Position numbers and translations under genes: made by a program | In this document: piece after piece, positions 25,233 through 34,074 of the stretch | How positions within the stretch are numbered: position 1 is the stretch's first letter | Layout: the number at the start of each line of letters is the position of its first letter | The notes under the pieces: model-generated | What the model saw: the letters and a program-made list of their open reading frames with translations, nothing else | What the model was told of the DNA's origin: nothing | The model's database searches: none | Source: Acidiferrobacter thiooxydans | Lineage (GTDB): Bacteria > Pseudomonadota > Gammaproteobacteria > Acidiferrobacterales > Acidiferrobacteraceae | Direction: 5' to 3' | Length of the DNA stretch: 64,000 nt | NCBI RefSeq assembly: GCF_003333315.1 | Contig: NZ_PSYR01000001.1 | Coordinates: 708,501 to 772,500 of the forward strand

Positions 25233-26317
25233 GCCGCGCCTGGCGCCTCATCGATACCGGCGTGAGGCCGGCGGCCGAGAACATGGCGCTGGATCGCGCA
25301 CTGCTGGAGTCCTGTCAGGCGGGCGCCCCCAACACTTTGCGTTTTTTGCGCTTCGAGCCGTCGGCGCTCATCGGCTTCCATCAGAGCGTCTCCCAGGAAC
25401 TGGATATCGACTACTGTCGGCGGGAAGGTATTGGGATCTCGCGACGCATAACCGGTGGTGGGGCGCTTTACTGCGACCAGGGGCAGATCGGCTGGGAGCT
25501 TTTCGTGGACCGCCGCACATTCGCCACCGGCGATATGCTCGCGATTGCGCGCACGGTGTGCGGTATCGCCGTGGAAGGATTGCGGTCCCTGGGCGTGGAT
25601 GCCGCGTTTCGCCCACGCAATGACATCGAGGTGGCGGGCCGCAAGATCGGCGGGACCGGCGGGGCCTTCGACGGCAATGCCTTGCTCTACCAGGGGACGG
25701 TGCTGATCGATTTTGACGTCGAGCGCATGCTACGGGTGTTGCGCATACCCCAGGAAAAGCTTTCCGACAAGGCCATTGCCTCGGCGCGCGAGCGGATAAC
25801 GACCTTGCGGGCGTGGCTTTCGGATGATACGCCATCGGCAGCAACGGTGCAGGCGGCATTCGCGCGGGCGTTCGCGCAAGGCTTGGGTGTGACCTTCGAG
25901 GCCGGGGACCTGAGCGCTGTCGAGCGCGACCTGTATGGGCGCTACCGGATCGAGATGGCCGGCGACGACTGGATCTTCGAGACCGACAGGCCCAGGATCG
26001 AGGTGGCAACCGCAAGCGCCATGCGCAAGACCGCAGGCGGACTCGTGCGCGTGATGGTAACGGTGGATACGGCGCGCGAGCGCCTAAAGCAGGCCTTCAT
26101 CACGGGGGACTTCTTTATCAACCCGCGGCGCGCGATCGTCGATCTCGAGGCCGCTCTGCGCGACCTGGCGCTGGAGAGGGTCGATGAGACGGTGGACGCA
26201 TTCTTTAAAAACCGCACGGTCGAGATGTTGTTGCTGACGCCTGAGGACCTCAAGGCGGTGTTGCGCGAGGCCTTGAGATCGCTCGAGCCCCAAGGTCATG
26301 AACGCATCGGCGTTTGA
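25229..26317 (+). CDS. sLpl(AB)-type lipoate/octanoate-protein ligase
   Basis: 362-residue ligase that attaches octanoate or lipoate to LbpA. The family motifs are RRITGGGALYCDQG (residues about 71-84), RKIGGTGGAFDGNALLYQGT with the catalytic Lys, and a C-terminal accessory region in the same chain, hence the AB form of 362 rather than about 250 residues. ATG 25229 overlaps lipS1 by 4 bases. Such sLpl proteins occur only with sHdr-LbpA genes. Confidence 0.9.
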   Translation: MSRAWRLIDTGVRPAAENMALDRALLESCQAGAPNTLRFLRFEPSALIGFHQSVSQELDIDYCRREGIGISRRITGGGALYCDQGQIGWELFVDRRTFATGDMLAIARTVCGIAVEGLRSLGVDAAFRPRNDIEVAGRKIGGTGGAFDGNALLYQGTVLIDFDVERMLRVLRIPQEKLSDKAIASARERITTLRAWLSDDTPSAATVQAAFARAFAQGLGVTFEAGDLSAVERDLYGRYRIEMAGDDWIFETDRPRIEVATASAMRKTAGGLVRVMVTVDTARERLKQAFITGDFFINPRRAIVDLEAALRDLALERVDETVDAFFKNRTVEMLLLTPEDLKAVLREALRSLEPQGHERIGV

Positions 26318-27359
26318 TGTTCTGGTCGTAGGACTCGGGCCTGGCGGGGCGTCGGCGGCGGCGGTCGCGGCGCGCGCCGGTCTCTCGGTGTTGGCCATCG
26401 ACAAGCGTCGCACGATCGGCGAGCCCGTGCAGTGCGCGGAGTTTGTGCCGCTCACCATGGGGCGCTACGCCAAGCCGGCGCTCGTGCAAAGGATCGCGGG
26501 CATGCGCAGTGTGCTGCCCTCCGGGGCCTGCGAGCATTCGGATTTTCCGGGGCTCATGGTCGACCGGGCGATGTTCGATCAGGCGCTCGCGACCGAGGCC
26601 TCGAGGGCCGGGGCGATGTTGCGTATCCAGACGGCCCTAAAGGGGCTCGAGCACGGGCAGCGCGCCGCCATCCTGCGGGGTCCCGAGGGCCATGTCGAGC
26701 GCGCCCACTACAAGGTGCTGATCGCAGCCGACGGCCCGCATTCGACGGTGGCGCGCTGCGTGGGGCTCGCGCCATTGAAGACCGTGGAGACGCGCCAATA
26801 CCAGGTGCCGCTGCAGCGTCCTTACGACGACACGGATATCTGGCTTTCCGATGAATTTCCCGGCGGTTATGGCTGGCTGTTTCCGCGGGGTCCGGTGGCC
26901 AATGTCGGGCTCGGGGCGGATCGACGCCTGGCGGGGGACCTGAAGGCGCCGCTCGAGCGGTTGCATGCGACGCTCATGCGCGATGAGGTCGTGGGCGCGG
27001 AGGTCTTGGGGCGTACCGGCGGCAGCATCCCGGTCGGCGGGATACGTGTCCCTTTGGTGCATGACAGTATCCTGTTCGTAGGCGATGCTGCGGGCCTCAC
27101 CCACCCCATTACCGGGGCCGGCATTGCCAGTGCGGTGGTGTCGGGCGAGCGCGCGGGGTTGGCCGCCGCCGAGTTTCTGGCACGCGGTGCGGCATTGGAC
27201 GAATATGCGGCGGACATGCAAGACGAGTTCGCCGAGAGCTTGGCGCGTGCCGTGGCGCGCCGGGAGTGGTTGATGGAGCGCTGGCATACGCCGGCGGCCC
27301 ATTTGGATGAGACCCACAAGCGCGGCTGGATTGCGTTTCGTGAATACTTCGTACGTTAA
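26298..27359 (+). CDS. lipT: LipT, FAD-dependent geranylgeranyl-reductase-like protein
   Basis: 353-residue flavoprotein of the geranylgeranyl reductase group: FAD motif VVGLGPGGASAAAVAARAGL at the N-terminus, second motif LFVGDAAGLTHPITGAGI near residue 258. In sHdr lipoate-assembly loci the protein is called LipT and is thought to supply electrons to the LipS radical SAM pair. It overlaps the ligase gene by 20 bases and is followed 21 bases later by lipS2, so the module is one operon. Confidence 0.88.
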   Translation: MNASAFDVLVVGLGPGGASAAAVAARAGLSVLAIDKRRTIGEPVQCAEFVPLTMGRYAKPALVQRIAGMRSVLPSGACEHSDFPGLMVDRAMFDQALATEASRAGAMLRIQTALKGLEHGQRAAILRGPEGHVERAHYKVLIAADGPHSTVARCVGLAPLKTVETRQYQVPLQRPYDDTDIWLSDEFPGGYGWLFPRGPVANVGLGADRRLAGDLKAPLERLHATLMRDEVVGAEVLGRTGGSIPVGGIRVPLVHDSILFVGDAAGLTHPITGAGIASAVVSGERAGLAAAEFLARGAALDEYAADMQDEFAESLARAVARREWLMERWHTPAAHLDETHKRGWIAFREYFVR

Positions 27360-27380
27360 GTTCTGCTGAGGAGACCCATT

Positions 27381-28511
27381 ATGAGCGCTACCGCCGACTC
27401 CGTGACGCCGATCACCTTTTACCGCCCGAACTATCACATGAAGACCCCGGCCATGCGATCGCCGGAGTATGTCCAGATGTCGACGGCCGCCGCCATTACC
27501 CTCGGTCTCGTTCCTGGCCAGATGCATAGAACCGGTTGCACGCATTGCCTGAATCTCCTCGTGACCTATTCGGAAGGTTGCCGGGCGAATTGCGCCTACT
27601 GTGGGCTTGCGCGTCATCGCGAGGAGGCCCGCGACTATGCCGATCGGAATTTCATCCGCGTGGACTGGCCGGCGGTACGCTATGACGAGGTCATAGAGCG
27701 TATGCGGGCGGGCAGTGATAAGGGGCAATTCCAGCGCATGTGCATCTCCATGATCACGCACCCCGAATCCGATCGTGACACCATGACCTTGCTGAAGCGC
27801 TGGACCGCGGCTGTGCCCCATGTCCCGGTGTCGATCTTGTCCAACCCCACGACCATGGAAAAGGCCGACCTCGTGGCGCTACGCGATGCCGGTGCCGACA
27901 TCTTTACCATCGCCCTCGATGCCGTGACTCCCGAGATTTTTGATCGGACGCGCGGCAAGGCGGTGGACAGCCCGCACAAGTGGGCCAAGTACTGGCAGGC
28001 CCTGGAGTGGGCGGCGGAGGTCTTTGGGCCCGAGAAGTTCGGCGCGCATCTCATCTGCGGCATGGGCGAGACCGAGCAGGAGATACTGGAGGTGGCCCAG
28101 AAGATCACCGACATGGGCGGCCACAATCACATGTTCGCATTTTTCCCAGAGCGCGGTTCGCTCATGGAGGACTGGGCGCCGGTACCCAAGGATCAGTGGC
28201 GGCGCGTGCAGTTGGCGCGTTTCATCATCGATTATGCCGGCGGCCATATCCGCGACATGCGTTTCGATGCCGAAGGCCGGGTGGTGGATTTCGGGATGAC
28301 CGAGGCGGATCTGGCCGACCTCATTGCCTCGGGCAAGCCCTTTCAGACCTCGGGATGTCCTGGTAAGGATGACGAGGAGATATCGGCCTGCAACCGCCCC
28401 TACGGCGACTCCAGTCCGTCCGACATTCGCTCCTTCCCCTTTGCCTTGAATCGTCGCGACGTCGAGATCGTCAAGCGTCAGATGGCGGGCGAGGATATCG
28501 GGACCTTGTAA
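27381..28511 (+). CDS. lipS2: LipS2-type radical SAM lipoate synthase subunit
   Basis: 376-residue radical SAM protein. The SAM-cluster motif is C67xxxC71xxC74 (SEGCRANCAYCGLAR). Further Cys sets that could bind an auxiliary cluster are C53xxC56 (TGCTHC) and a C-terminal pair in SGCPGKDDEE and SACNRPYGDS. A sulfur-donating auxiliary cluster is expected for lipoate synthesis. It has a GAGGAG ribosome site and closes the lipS1-sLpl-lipT-lipS2 operon; a long hairpin follows. Confidence 0.87.
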   Translation: MSATADSVTPITFYRPNYHMKTPAMRSPEYVQMSTAAAITLGLVPGQMHRTGCTHCLNLLVTYSEGCRANCAYCGLARHREEARDYADRNFIRVDWPAVRYDEVIERMRAGSDKGQFQRMCISMITHPESDRDTMTLLKRWTAAVPHVPVSILSNPTTMEKADLVALRDAGADIFTIALDAVTPEIFDRTRGKAVDSPHKWAKYWQALEWAAEVFGPEKFGAHLICGMGETEQEILEVAQKITDMGGHNHMFAFFPERGSLMEDWAPVPKDQWRRVQLARFIIDYAGGHIRDMRFDAEGRVVDFGMTEADLADLIASGKPFQTSGCPGKDDEEISACNRPYGDSSPSDIRSFPFALNRRDVEIVKRQMAGEDIGTL

Positions 28512-28516
28512 GGTGT

Positions 28517-28545
28517 GGGGCCGAAGCGGTAACCGCTTCGGCCCC
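28517..28545. terminator. 14-bp stem hairpin between convergent lipS2 and an outer-membrane gene
   Basis: GGGGCCGAAGCGGT and its reverse complement ACCGCTTCGGCCCC are separated by one base, giving a very stable stem. It starts 6 bases after lipS2 and ends 15 bases from the end of the opposing gene, a typical place for a bidirectional terminator. No T-run is present on either side. Confidence 0.65.
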
Positions 28546-28559
28546 GATAACCCAGCCCC

Positions 28560-29786
28560 TTAAGAGAACCGGCGGCTGATGCTGACGCCAAAGAGCTGGG
28601 CGCGGGTCTTGTAGGTCCCGTTATAGGCGCTGGTGCCGTTGGGATCCGCACCCGTAAGCGGTGTGGTCGAGGCGTAGGTGCGGGTATTGAAGAGCACGTA
28701 CATGTAGCCCGCGCTCAGACTCCAGGCCCCCAGCCTCTGGCTCGCCCCGAAACTGAACTCCTGGCGGTTGGCATCCGGTATGCGCGCCGAGAAGTCGCTA
28801 TTCGTGGCGCCCGTCACGTCATAGGCGTAGCCGGCGCGCAGGCGCACATGACGACTCAAGGCGTAGTGCAGGCCTATGCGGTAGGCATTCGAGGACTGCC
28901 AGTCGTAGGTGCTGGTGAGTAGCGCCGGGCCACCTCCCGCCGCTGGGGCCGGTGTGACGACCATGTTGCTGAAGCGGCTCCAGCCGGTGCGATCGAAATC
29001 CAGCTCGACCCCGAGCTTGGTGTTCAGCGCCTCACTCACGCCGACCGCCAACTGCCAGGGTAGATGCAGGGTGGTGTTGACGGGGATCGAGCGCCCGGGT
29101 CCGTTGAATGTCCCGTCGAGCGGTACATTGACCGCTGACCGGTAATTAATGCCCACGCCCAGTGTGCCCCAGTGGCCCAAGGCCCCCACATGCGCGCCGA
29201 CCTGGTCTCCGGAGCCGCTCACGGTGGCGAGCGGCGTCCCCAGCACCGTGCGATGCGCGTCGTAGTAATCGGCCCCGGCGTCCACGGCGACCGGACCGAA
29301 GCGATACGAGAAGCTCGGCGCGACGTCGAAGAGGCGCAGTTGTGTGTAGGTTGGCGCGAGCGCCGCCGCCGATCCGTGGGCGAGCGTCGGAAAAGTTTGC
29401 GCGGGCCATGCGATCTGTAGCCCATAAGGTTCATTTATACCAAACCCGAAACGTGTGTGTGGCGCGATCTTGTCCGACCAGAACAGGTTGGGCATCGTTT
29501 GCCAGTGCGGGGTGGTCGCGACCACAGTCCCCGTACCGCCTGCGGGCGTCACCTGCGTGTGATCGTAGATCCCCTGAAGACCGAGGTCGTACCCGCCTTT
29601 GTGAAAGGCCATGGCCGCGGGATTATAGGCCAGCGCACCGAGGCTGTTGGTGTTCGCCACCAGGGCATCGGCCTCGCTTAGTCCGGTGATTGAGAGCTCC
29701 GCAATCGCAAAGCCTGATGCGTGGGCGACCCCAAGGCCGGCCGCTGCCATGAGTAGCGCCGTTACCAGGGTTGATCGAGGACGCAT
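28560..29786 (-). CDS. FadL/OmpP1-family outer-membrane transporter (copy 1)
   Basis: 408-residue beta-barrel with a signal peptide (STLVTALLMAAAGLGVAHA) and the FadL-type start SGFAIAELSITGLSEADAL followed by NSLGALAYNPAAMAF. It ends with SISRRFS. FadL-type channels pass hydrophobic molecules through the outer membrane. Being next to the sHdr/lipoate island and divergent from a second FadL-type gene, it may handle hydrophobic sulfur forms; hydrocarbons or fatty acids are the alternative, and no degradation genes for those are nearby. Confidence 0.85.
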   Translation of the reverse strand: MRPRSTLVTALLMAAAGLGVAHASGFAIAELSITGLSEADALVANTNSLGALAYNPAAMAFHKGGYDLGLQGIYDHTQVTPAGGTGTVVATTPHWQTMPNLFWSDKIAPHTRFGFGINEPYGLQIAWPAQTFPTLAHGSAAALAPTYTQLRLFDVAPSFSYRFGPVAVDAGADYYDAHRTVLGTPLATVSGSGDQVGAHVGALGHWGTLGVGINYRSAVNVPLDGTFNGPGRSIPVNTTLHLPWQLAVGVSEALNTKLGVELDFDRTGWSRFSNMVVTPAPAAGGGPALLTSTYDWQSSNAYRIGLHYALSRHVRLRAGYAYDVTGATNSDFSARIPDANRQEFSFGASQRLGAWSLSAGYMYVLFNTRTYASTTPLTGADPNGTSAYNGTYKTRAQLFGVSISRRFS

Positions 29787-30040
29787 ATAAGTGTCTCCTA
29801 ATGTTGTATGGAGTCTTCCAGAAAGTTTGGCTTATGACGACCCCGTTGGCGAGGTCGTGCGAGCCGCTTGACGTTTCCTTCTTGCATATTGACAGGAAGG
29901 TGACGCTTAGGGAATATTGCCCCGTCCGTTTGCGTCCGGAGCTTCACACACAACAATACCTAACGAGAAAAAATACCAGAAGACGCGAACGACGCGGCAC
30001 CCTTGCCGCCCTTCGTGATTCATGTCCATAGGAGGACATC

Positions 30041-31357
30041 ATGGTGAGCACTAAGAAGTGGGCGCTGGCCTCGGCCGTTGCCGCCGCCATAGCCCTACCC
30101 GCTACCGCCCTGGCGACCACCGCCGGCTATTTCCAACTCGGATACAGCACCATTAGTGACGGCATGGCCGGTGCCAGCGCCGCCCTTCCCCAAGACAGCA
30201 TGATCCAGGCCACCAACCCCGCGGGCATCGCTTTTGTGGGTAGCCGCTTGGATCTGGGTGTAGCCGGGTTCTGGCCTTATCGAGGTTACTCAAGCGGCAC
30301 AGCCGGTACTGCGGGTTGCAGTGCGCAGGGTTGCAGTCCAATGCCAAATCCTGGTAGTTACGGGAGTAATGGGGATTTCTTCCTCATCCCGCACATCGGT
30401 TACACCCAGCGCCTGAGCCACGATAACTATGTCGGCCTCGCCATTTATGGCAACGGTGGCATGAGTACGAATTATCATTACCCGGCGGCGACTACCGGGG
30501 CGAATGGCGGCCCGGTGCCCGGCGGCCCGTTTTATGACGGCCAGACGGGTGTCAATCTCCAGCAACTCTTCATCCAGGCAACCTATGCGCGCAAATTTAT
30601 GCGCCACGACTCTCTGGGCCTTAGTCTGATTGTGGCGCGCCAAACATTCAGCGCTGATGGGCTCAGCGGTTTTTCGCGTTACTCGGCTAATCCTGGTTCG
30701 CTGAGTGGTCGGGGTTCTGCTACGTCAGATGGTGTGGGTTTCAAGGTTGGTGGCCAGTTTCGGATCCTGCCAGGCATCGATCTAGGTATCGCCTACTCGC
30801 CGCGCATGACGATGTCCAAGTTTAATGCTTACTCAGGACTATTCGCCGGCGGGGGCCGCTTCGATATCCCAGCGAACGGCGTCGTTGGACTTGCGTTCAA
30901 GCCTACTGCCCATCAGGTACTCGCGTTCGATTTCCAGAGGATCTACTACAATGATGTGCCGGCGATTGCCGATCCGATCAACGGTCTCCTTACCGGTGCC
31001 AAGTTAGGCTCCGCCGGGGGGCCGGGTTTTGGATGGCAAAATATATCGGTTTATAAGCTCGGTTATCAGATCGCCTTGAATCACGCCGTCACCGGGCGCG
31101 TCGGCTTTGCTTACAATACCCAGCCAATCCCGGCCTCGCAGGTGTTATTCAATATACTTGCACCCGGCGTTATCCAGCGCCATGTTACAGCCGGCGTGAC
31201 GGTCCGCACGGCGCGCCATCAGGACGTCTCGGTGGCAGCCATGTATGGTCTCCCACAGTCGGTCTACGGCAATGCGCCCGCAGGCTTCGGTGGGGCGCCG
31301 ATCAAGATCAGCCTGCACGAATACCAGCTCGAGGCAAACTGGGGATGGAAGTTCTAA
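30041..31357 (+). CDS. FadL/OmpP1-family outer-membrane transporter (copy 2)
   Basis: 438-residue outer-membrane protein with a signal peptide (KKWALASAVAAAIALPATALA) and FadL-like start (YFQLGYSTISDGMAGASAAL, then ATNPAGIAFVG); it ends LEANWGWKF with terminal Phe. The loops are Gly/Ser/Pro-rich and contain a Cys pair (GCSAQGC, about residue 95) that could form a disulfide. It is only distantly like copy 1, so this is not a recent duplication. The 254-base divergent spacer is A/T-richer than its surroundings and should hold both promoters. AGGAGG precedes ATG 30041. Confidence 0.85.
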   Translation: MVSTKKWALASAVAAAIALPATALATTAGYFQLGYSTISDGMAGASAALPQDSMIQATNPAGIAFVGSRLDLGVAGFWPYRGYSSGTAGTAGCSAQGCSPMPNPGSYGSNGDFFLIPHIGYTQRLSHDNYVGLAIYGNGGMSTNYHYPAATTGANGGPVPGGPFYDGQTGVNLQQLFIQATYARKFMRHDSLGLSLIVARQTFSADGLSGFSRYSANPGSLSGRGSATSDGVGFKVGGQFRILPGIDLGIAYSPRMTMSKFNAYSGLFAGGGRFDIPANGVVGLAFKPTAHQVLAFDFQRIYYNDVPAIADPINGLLTGAKLGSAGGPGFGWQNISVYKLGYQIALNHAVTGRVGFAYNTQPIPASQVLFNILAPGVIQRHVTAGVTVRTARHQDVSVAAMYGLPQSVYGNAPAGFGGAPIKISLHEYQLEANWGWKF

Positions 31358-31393
31358 CACCAAGAGCGCTTGTCATTCACATCATGTGAATAT

Positions 31394-31417
31394 GGGGGGG
31401 CCTTGCGCCCCCTTTTT
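31394..31417 (+). terminator. Intrinsic terminator after the second FadL-type gene
   Basis: A run of seven G, a short loop and five C are followed by five T (31413-31417). A second inverted repeat (ATTCACAT-C-ATGTGAAT, 31375-31391) lies just before it. Together they should end the transcript 40-60 bases after the outer-membrane gene. Confidence 0.7.
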
Positions 31418-31448
31418 CTCTTAAGAGCTCGGAGAACAGGGGTGATTC

Positions 31449-32360
31449 ATGGAGAAAAGACAGTGGCTGGGATGTTGCTTGGCGGCGGGGCTTGCGGTCA
31501 GTACCGCGGCGGTCGCGCATAATATACGCTATAAACCTTTCATTCTCGGCCATCAGGCCGCGGGCTCGGAGACCATGACGCAGGTCGTGGCGGCCACGCG
31601 TAAGGCCCTGACGACGAATGGCTTTCATATCGTCGGCCAGTATGTGCCGTTTCGGCGCACGACGATCATGTGCGCCACCTACCCGGAGATGTTGAAGGCT
31701 GCGGCGCATGCCAAGAACGGCGGCTTTGGCGCCGTCGAACGGATATCGATCACGAAGGTGCATGGCAAGTGGCAGGTGTCGTATGTGAATCCGGATTATC
31801 TGGCGGTCGCCTACGGCCTGCGTCCCTTGCCCAAGACCGATATGGCGTTAAAGACAGCGCTTGGGGCCAAGACCCCATTCGGGTCGCGGCGTGGGCTCAC
31901 GCGCGATGAGTTGAAGCCCGGCAATTATCATTACGCGCTTTTCATGCCGTATTTCAACAACGTCGACCATGTGCGCCGGTTTCCGAACCACGCGGCAGCG
32001 GTGAACACGATCCGCGCGAACCTCATGAAACATGTGGCGACGTCGTCGTTCGTTTACGAAGTGAATGTCCCGGGGACGCCTAAGCCGACCACGGTCTTTG
32101 GTTTTGGTATCAAGAGTGGCAAGGGTGGCGATCACCATATCCTGCATATCATCGATGTCCATCGCTACCGCGGCTATGCCTATCTCCCTTATGAGATGAT
32201 GGTCGTTGGGCGGCGGGTCATCGCCCTGCGTCCCCGCTACCGTATTGCCGTCAATTTCCCCGATACGTCCATGATGGGCTCGCACGGCTTCATGAATATC
32301 ATGAGTGCCCCGGGTGCGATCCGCAAGGTGATGAAAGAGGTCGCGGGCCGCAAAGGCTGA
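31449..32360 (+). CDS. Secreted protein, weakly DUF302-like, function unknown
   Basis: 303 residues with a signal peptide (LGCCLAAGLAVSTAAVAH). The next 110 residues (VVAATRKALTTNGFHIVGQY, then RTTIMCATYPEMLKAA and KWQVSYVNPDYLAVAYGL) resemble the layout of DUF302-type domains; the second half (HVATSSFVYEVNVPGTP, GGDHHILHIIDVHRYRGYA) is a second alpha/beta unit. One Cys remains in the mature part. It lies downstream of the FadL-type gene in the same direction, past a terminator, and is flanked by its own terminator. Periplasmic location is inferred from the signal. Confidence 0.6.
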   Translation: MEKRQWLGCCLAAGLAVSTAAVAHNIRYKPFILGHQAAGSETMTQVVAATRKALTTNGFHIVGQYVPFRRTTIMCATYPEMLKAAAHAKNGGFGAVERISITKVHGKWQVSYVNPDYLAVAYGLRPLPKTDMALKTALGAKTPFGSRRGLTRDELKPGNYHYALFMPYFNNVDHVRRFPNHAAAVNTIRANLMKHVATSSFVYEVNVPGTPKPTTVFGFGIKSGKGGDHHILHIIDVHRYRGYAYLPYEMMVVGRRVIALRPRYRIAVNFPDTSMMGSHGFMNIMSAPGAIRKVMKEVAGRKG

Positions 32361-32381
32361 GGCCTTCCCGCGATGCATGAG

Positions 32382-32412
32382 GGCGGCAGGTGGTGTGCCT
32401 GCCGCCTTTCTT
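32382..32412 (+). terminator. Intrinsic terminator
   Basis: GGCGGCAGG, a 7-base loop and CCTGCCGCC form a perfect 9-bp stem followed by TTTCTT. It lies 21 bases after the secreted-protein gene and separates it from the next small genes. Confidence 0.8.
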
Positions 32413-32457
32413 GTGTTGGCGCCCCGACATACAATAAGGGCTTTGGCGGGGGTGCGC

Positions 32458-32859
32458 ATGAAGTCGATCAAGGTTACCGACGTAGGCCAGATCAAAAACG
32501 AGCTCAACAAGTACCGCCAGGGCAAGAAGCTCGAAATCCGCCAGTTCAATCAGGCCGCGCGTCTTGCGTGGCTTGGCAAGGTCACCCTGATGCCCCTCGA
32601 TCCCGAGGACCCGGAGACCCGGTCGTACCTTCTCTATATCGATTACCCGGATGGCTTGAGCGCGCGTATCGTCAATGTCGACGAGGATCTGGTCGGCCGT
32701 ATCTTCATCCTTGATGGCGAGCAGGCGATGTTCATAGCCGAGATCGTCGAGCAGGGGGTGCGCGAGCGTGCCGCACTCTATGAGGATCTGAACCGCCGCG
32801 ATTTCTATTTCGGGAAGTTCTATACGCCCGGGACGGACGAGGACGAGGCGGGCGGCTAG
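32458..32859 (+). CDS. Small cytoplasmic protein, function unknown
   Basis: 133 residues, acidic, no signal or membrane segment. It begins MKSIKVTDVGQIKNELNKYR, a helical segment, followed by a beta-rich part (RSYLLYIDYPDGLSARIVNV, RIFILDGEQAMFIAEI). ATG 32458 is chosen because the upstream extension overlaps the terminator region. It is followed after 3 bases by another small gene, so the two are probably co-translated. I do not recognise the family. Confidence 0.6.
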   Translation: MKSIKVTDVGQIKNELNKYRQGKKLEIRQFNQAARLAWLGKVTLMPLDPEDPETRSYLLYIDYPDGLSARIVNVDEDLVGRIFILDGEQAMFIAEIVEQGVRERAALYEDLNRRDFYFGKFYTPGTDEDEAGG

Positions 32860-32862
32860 CCG

Positions 32863-33246
32863 ATGGCGACCCCCACGATCGCCGCGCGCCTCAGGCGCCG
32901 GTTCCTGCTCATGACCACCGATGTCGCCGTGCGTGAGCGGCTGCAGGCCCAGGTCCCCACCGACTGGGAGATGGTGGCGATCACCTCGCTGGATGAGGCC
33001 GGCGATTGGAATGAGATCCTGCTCTACCGCTTCCTGCTGCTCGATCTCGACGAGGTCGAGGCCTTTGATCCGATCGACGTGATCCGGACCTTGCGGATGG
33101 AATATCTCTTGCAGATCGCCGTATTGTGCTTCGGCGGGGACACCGACATCCAAGACGAGATGCGGATGTCACGAGCCGATCGCTTTTACGCGCGCGAGGA
33201 GATCGTGACCGTTTTACCGCAATTCCTCGCCCAGTACGCCTGGTAG
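32863..33246 (+). CDS. Degenerate receiver-like protein, function unknown
   Basis: 127 residues with an alternating alpha/beta pattern resembling a response-regulator receiver: RRRFLLMTTDVAVRERLQ as strand/helix 1, FLLLDLDEVEAFDPIDVIRTLR in the phospho-acceptor area and LLQIAVLCFGGD after it. The Asp in LLLDLDE could stand for the acceptor, but the conserved Lys near the end is not evident. Resemblance is by eye only. It forms a pair with the preceding gene. Confidence 0.5.
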   Translation: MATPTIAARLRRRFLLMTTDVAVRERLQAQVPTDWEMVAITSLDEAGDWNEILLYRFLLLDLDEVEAFDPIDVIRTLRMEYLLQIAVLCFGGDTDIQDEMRMSRADRFYAREEIVTVLPQFLAQYAW

Positions 33247-33247
33247 C

Positions 33248-33574
33248 TCAGCCGATCCAGGCGTGTTCTATGACGTCGAGGCGCAGGTCTTGCCGGAAGG
33301 ACTCGCCGCCCTTTTCGACGATCAGCGTGGCCACCCGGCTACCGGCGGTGTCGAAGGCGACCTCGCAGGTAAAGGTGTTGGGTAGCGTGATTTGCTGATC
33401 GCAGCGTGCCTGGCTCTCCCCGTCGACTATGACCTGCGCGTGGGCGCGCCCCTCGCCTTCGAGCAGCGCCTGAATGCGGAACGGCTTTTTGGGAACGCGA
33501 CGATAGACCTGGGGGTCGCGATTGGCGTTGTAGATGAGGTTGTTTAGACGCACGAGCTTCACGAGCTGTTTCAT
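33248..33574 (-). CDS. Small protein, function unknown
   Basis: 108 residues, no signal peptide or membrane segment. The basic N-terminus (KQLVKLVRLNNLIYNANRD) is followed by a beta-rich domain with two Cys (QARCDQQITLPNTFTCEVAF). It is convergent with the preceding gene with one base between stops, and divergent from the next. I do not recognise it. Confidence 0.5.
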   Translation of the reverse strand: MKQLVKLVRLNNLIYNANRDPQVYRRVPKKPFRIQALLEGEGRAHAQVIVDGESQARCDQQITLPNTFTCEVAFDTAGSRVATLIVEKGGESFRQDLRLDVIEHAWIG

Positions 33575-33660
33575 GGGCCTCCCGGACGCCGCCCGTCATG
33601 GGGGCGGTGTGATAAGATGGGCGGATTCTACGGAATGTGCGACGGGAGGTCTAGCGCGGC

Positions 33661-34074
33661 ATGACAGTCTCGGGACTTGAGGCCACGATGCGCGAGGTGG
33701 ATGGTGAGATCGGCGTCCTGGAGGGGGCCCTGCGCGAGGGGCGCCTGGAGCTTGCGCCGGCCGTGGAGCGTGCGCTCTGTCTCGTCAATCGCTTGATGCT
33801 GGTGTTTGCGCAGACCGCCGATCACCCGGTGTCGGGTCTGGATGAGCAGGCCGATCCCCTCGAGGTCTTCAAGGCCTTCGTCAAGGGTGACCCCTCGCTC
33901 AATGCGGTGCGCGACAACCTGCGCGAGCTCGTGTATTACCGCAACTGCCTGGCCGGCGGGCGCGAGGATGCGCTGCCGCCCCGCCCGCTGGCGATGACCG
34001 TGCGAACCCTTCGGCACATTTATCTCTATATGCGCACACGCGCCATCAAGGAATACGGGCTCAAAGAGGCATGA
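33661..34074 (+). CDS. Small helical protein, function unknown
   Basis: 137 residues, predicted all-helical (EVDGEIGVLEGALREGRLEL, LAPAVERALCLVNRLMLVFA, LREVYY-type segment LRELVYYRNCLAGG). No cofactor motif. Its stop overlaps the start of the HDAC-family gene (ATGA), so the two are translationally coupled and may work together. I do not recognise the family. Confidence 0.6.
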   Translation: MTVSGLEATMREVDGEIGVLEGALREGRLELAPAVERALCLVNRLMLVFAQTADHPVSGLDEQADPLEVFKAFVKGDPSLNAVRDNLRELVYYRNCLAGGREDALPPRPLAMTVRTLRHIYLYMRTRAIKEYGLKEA

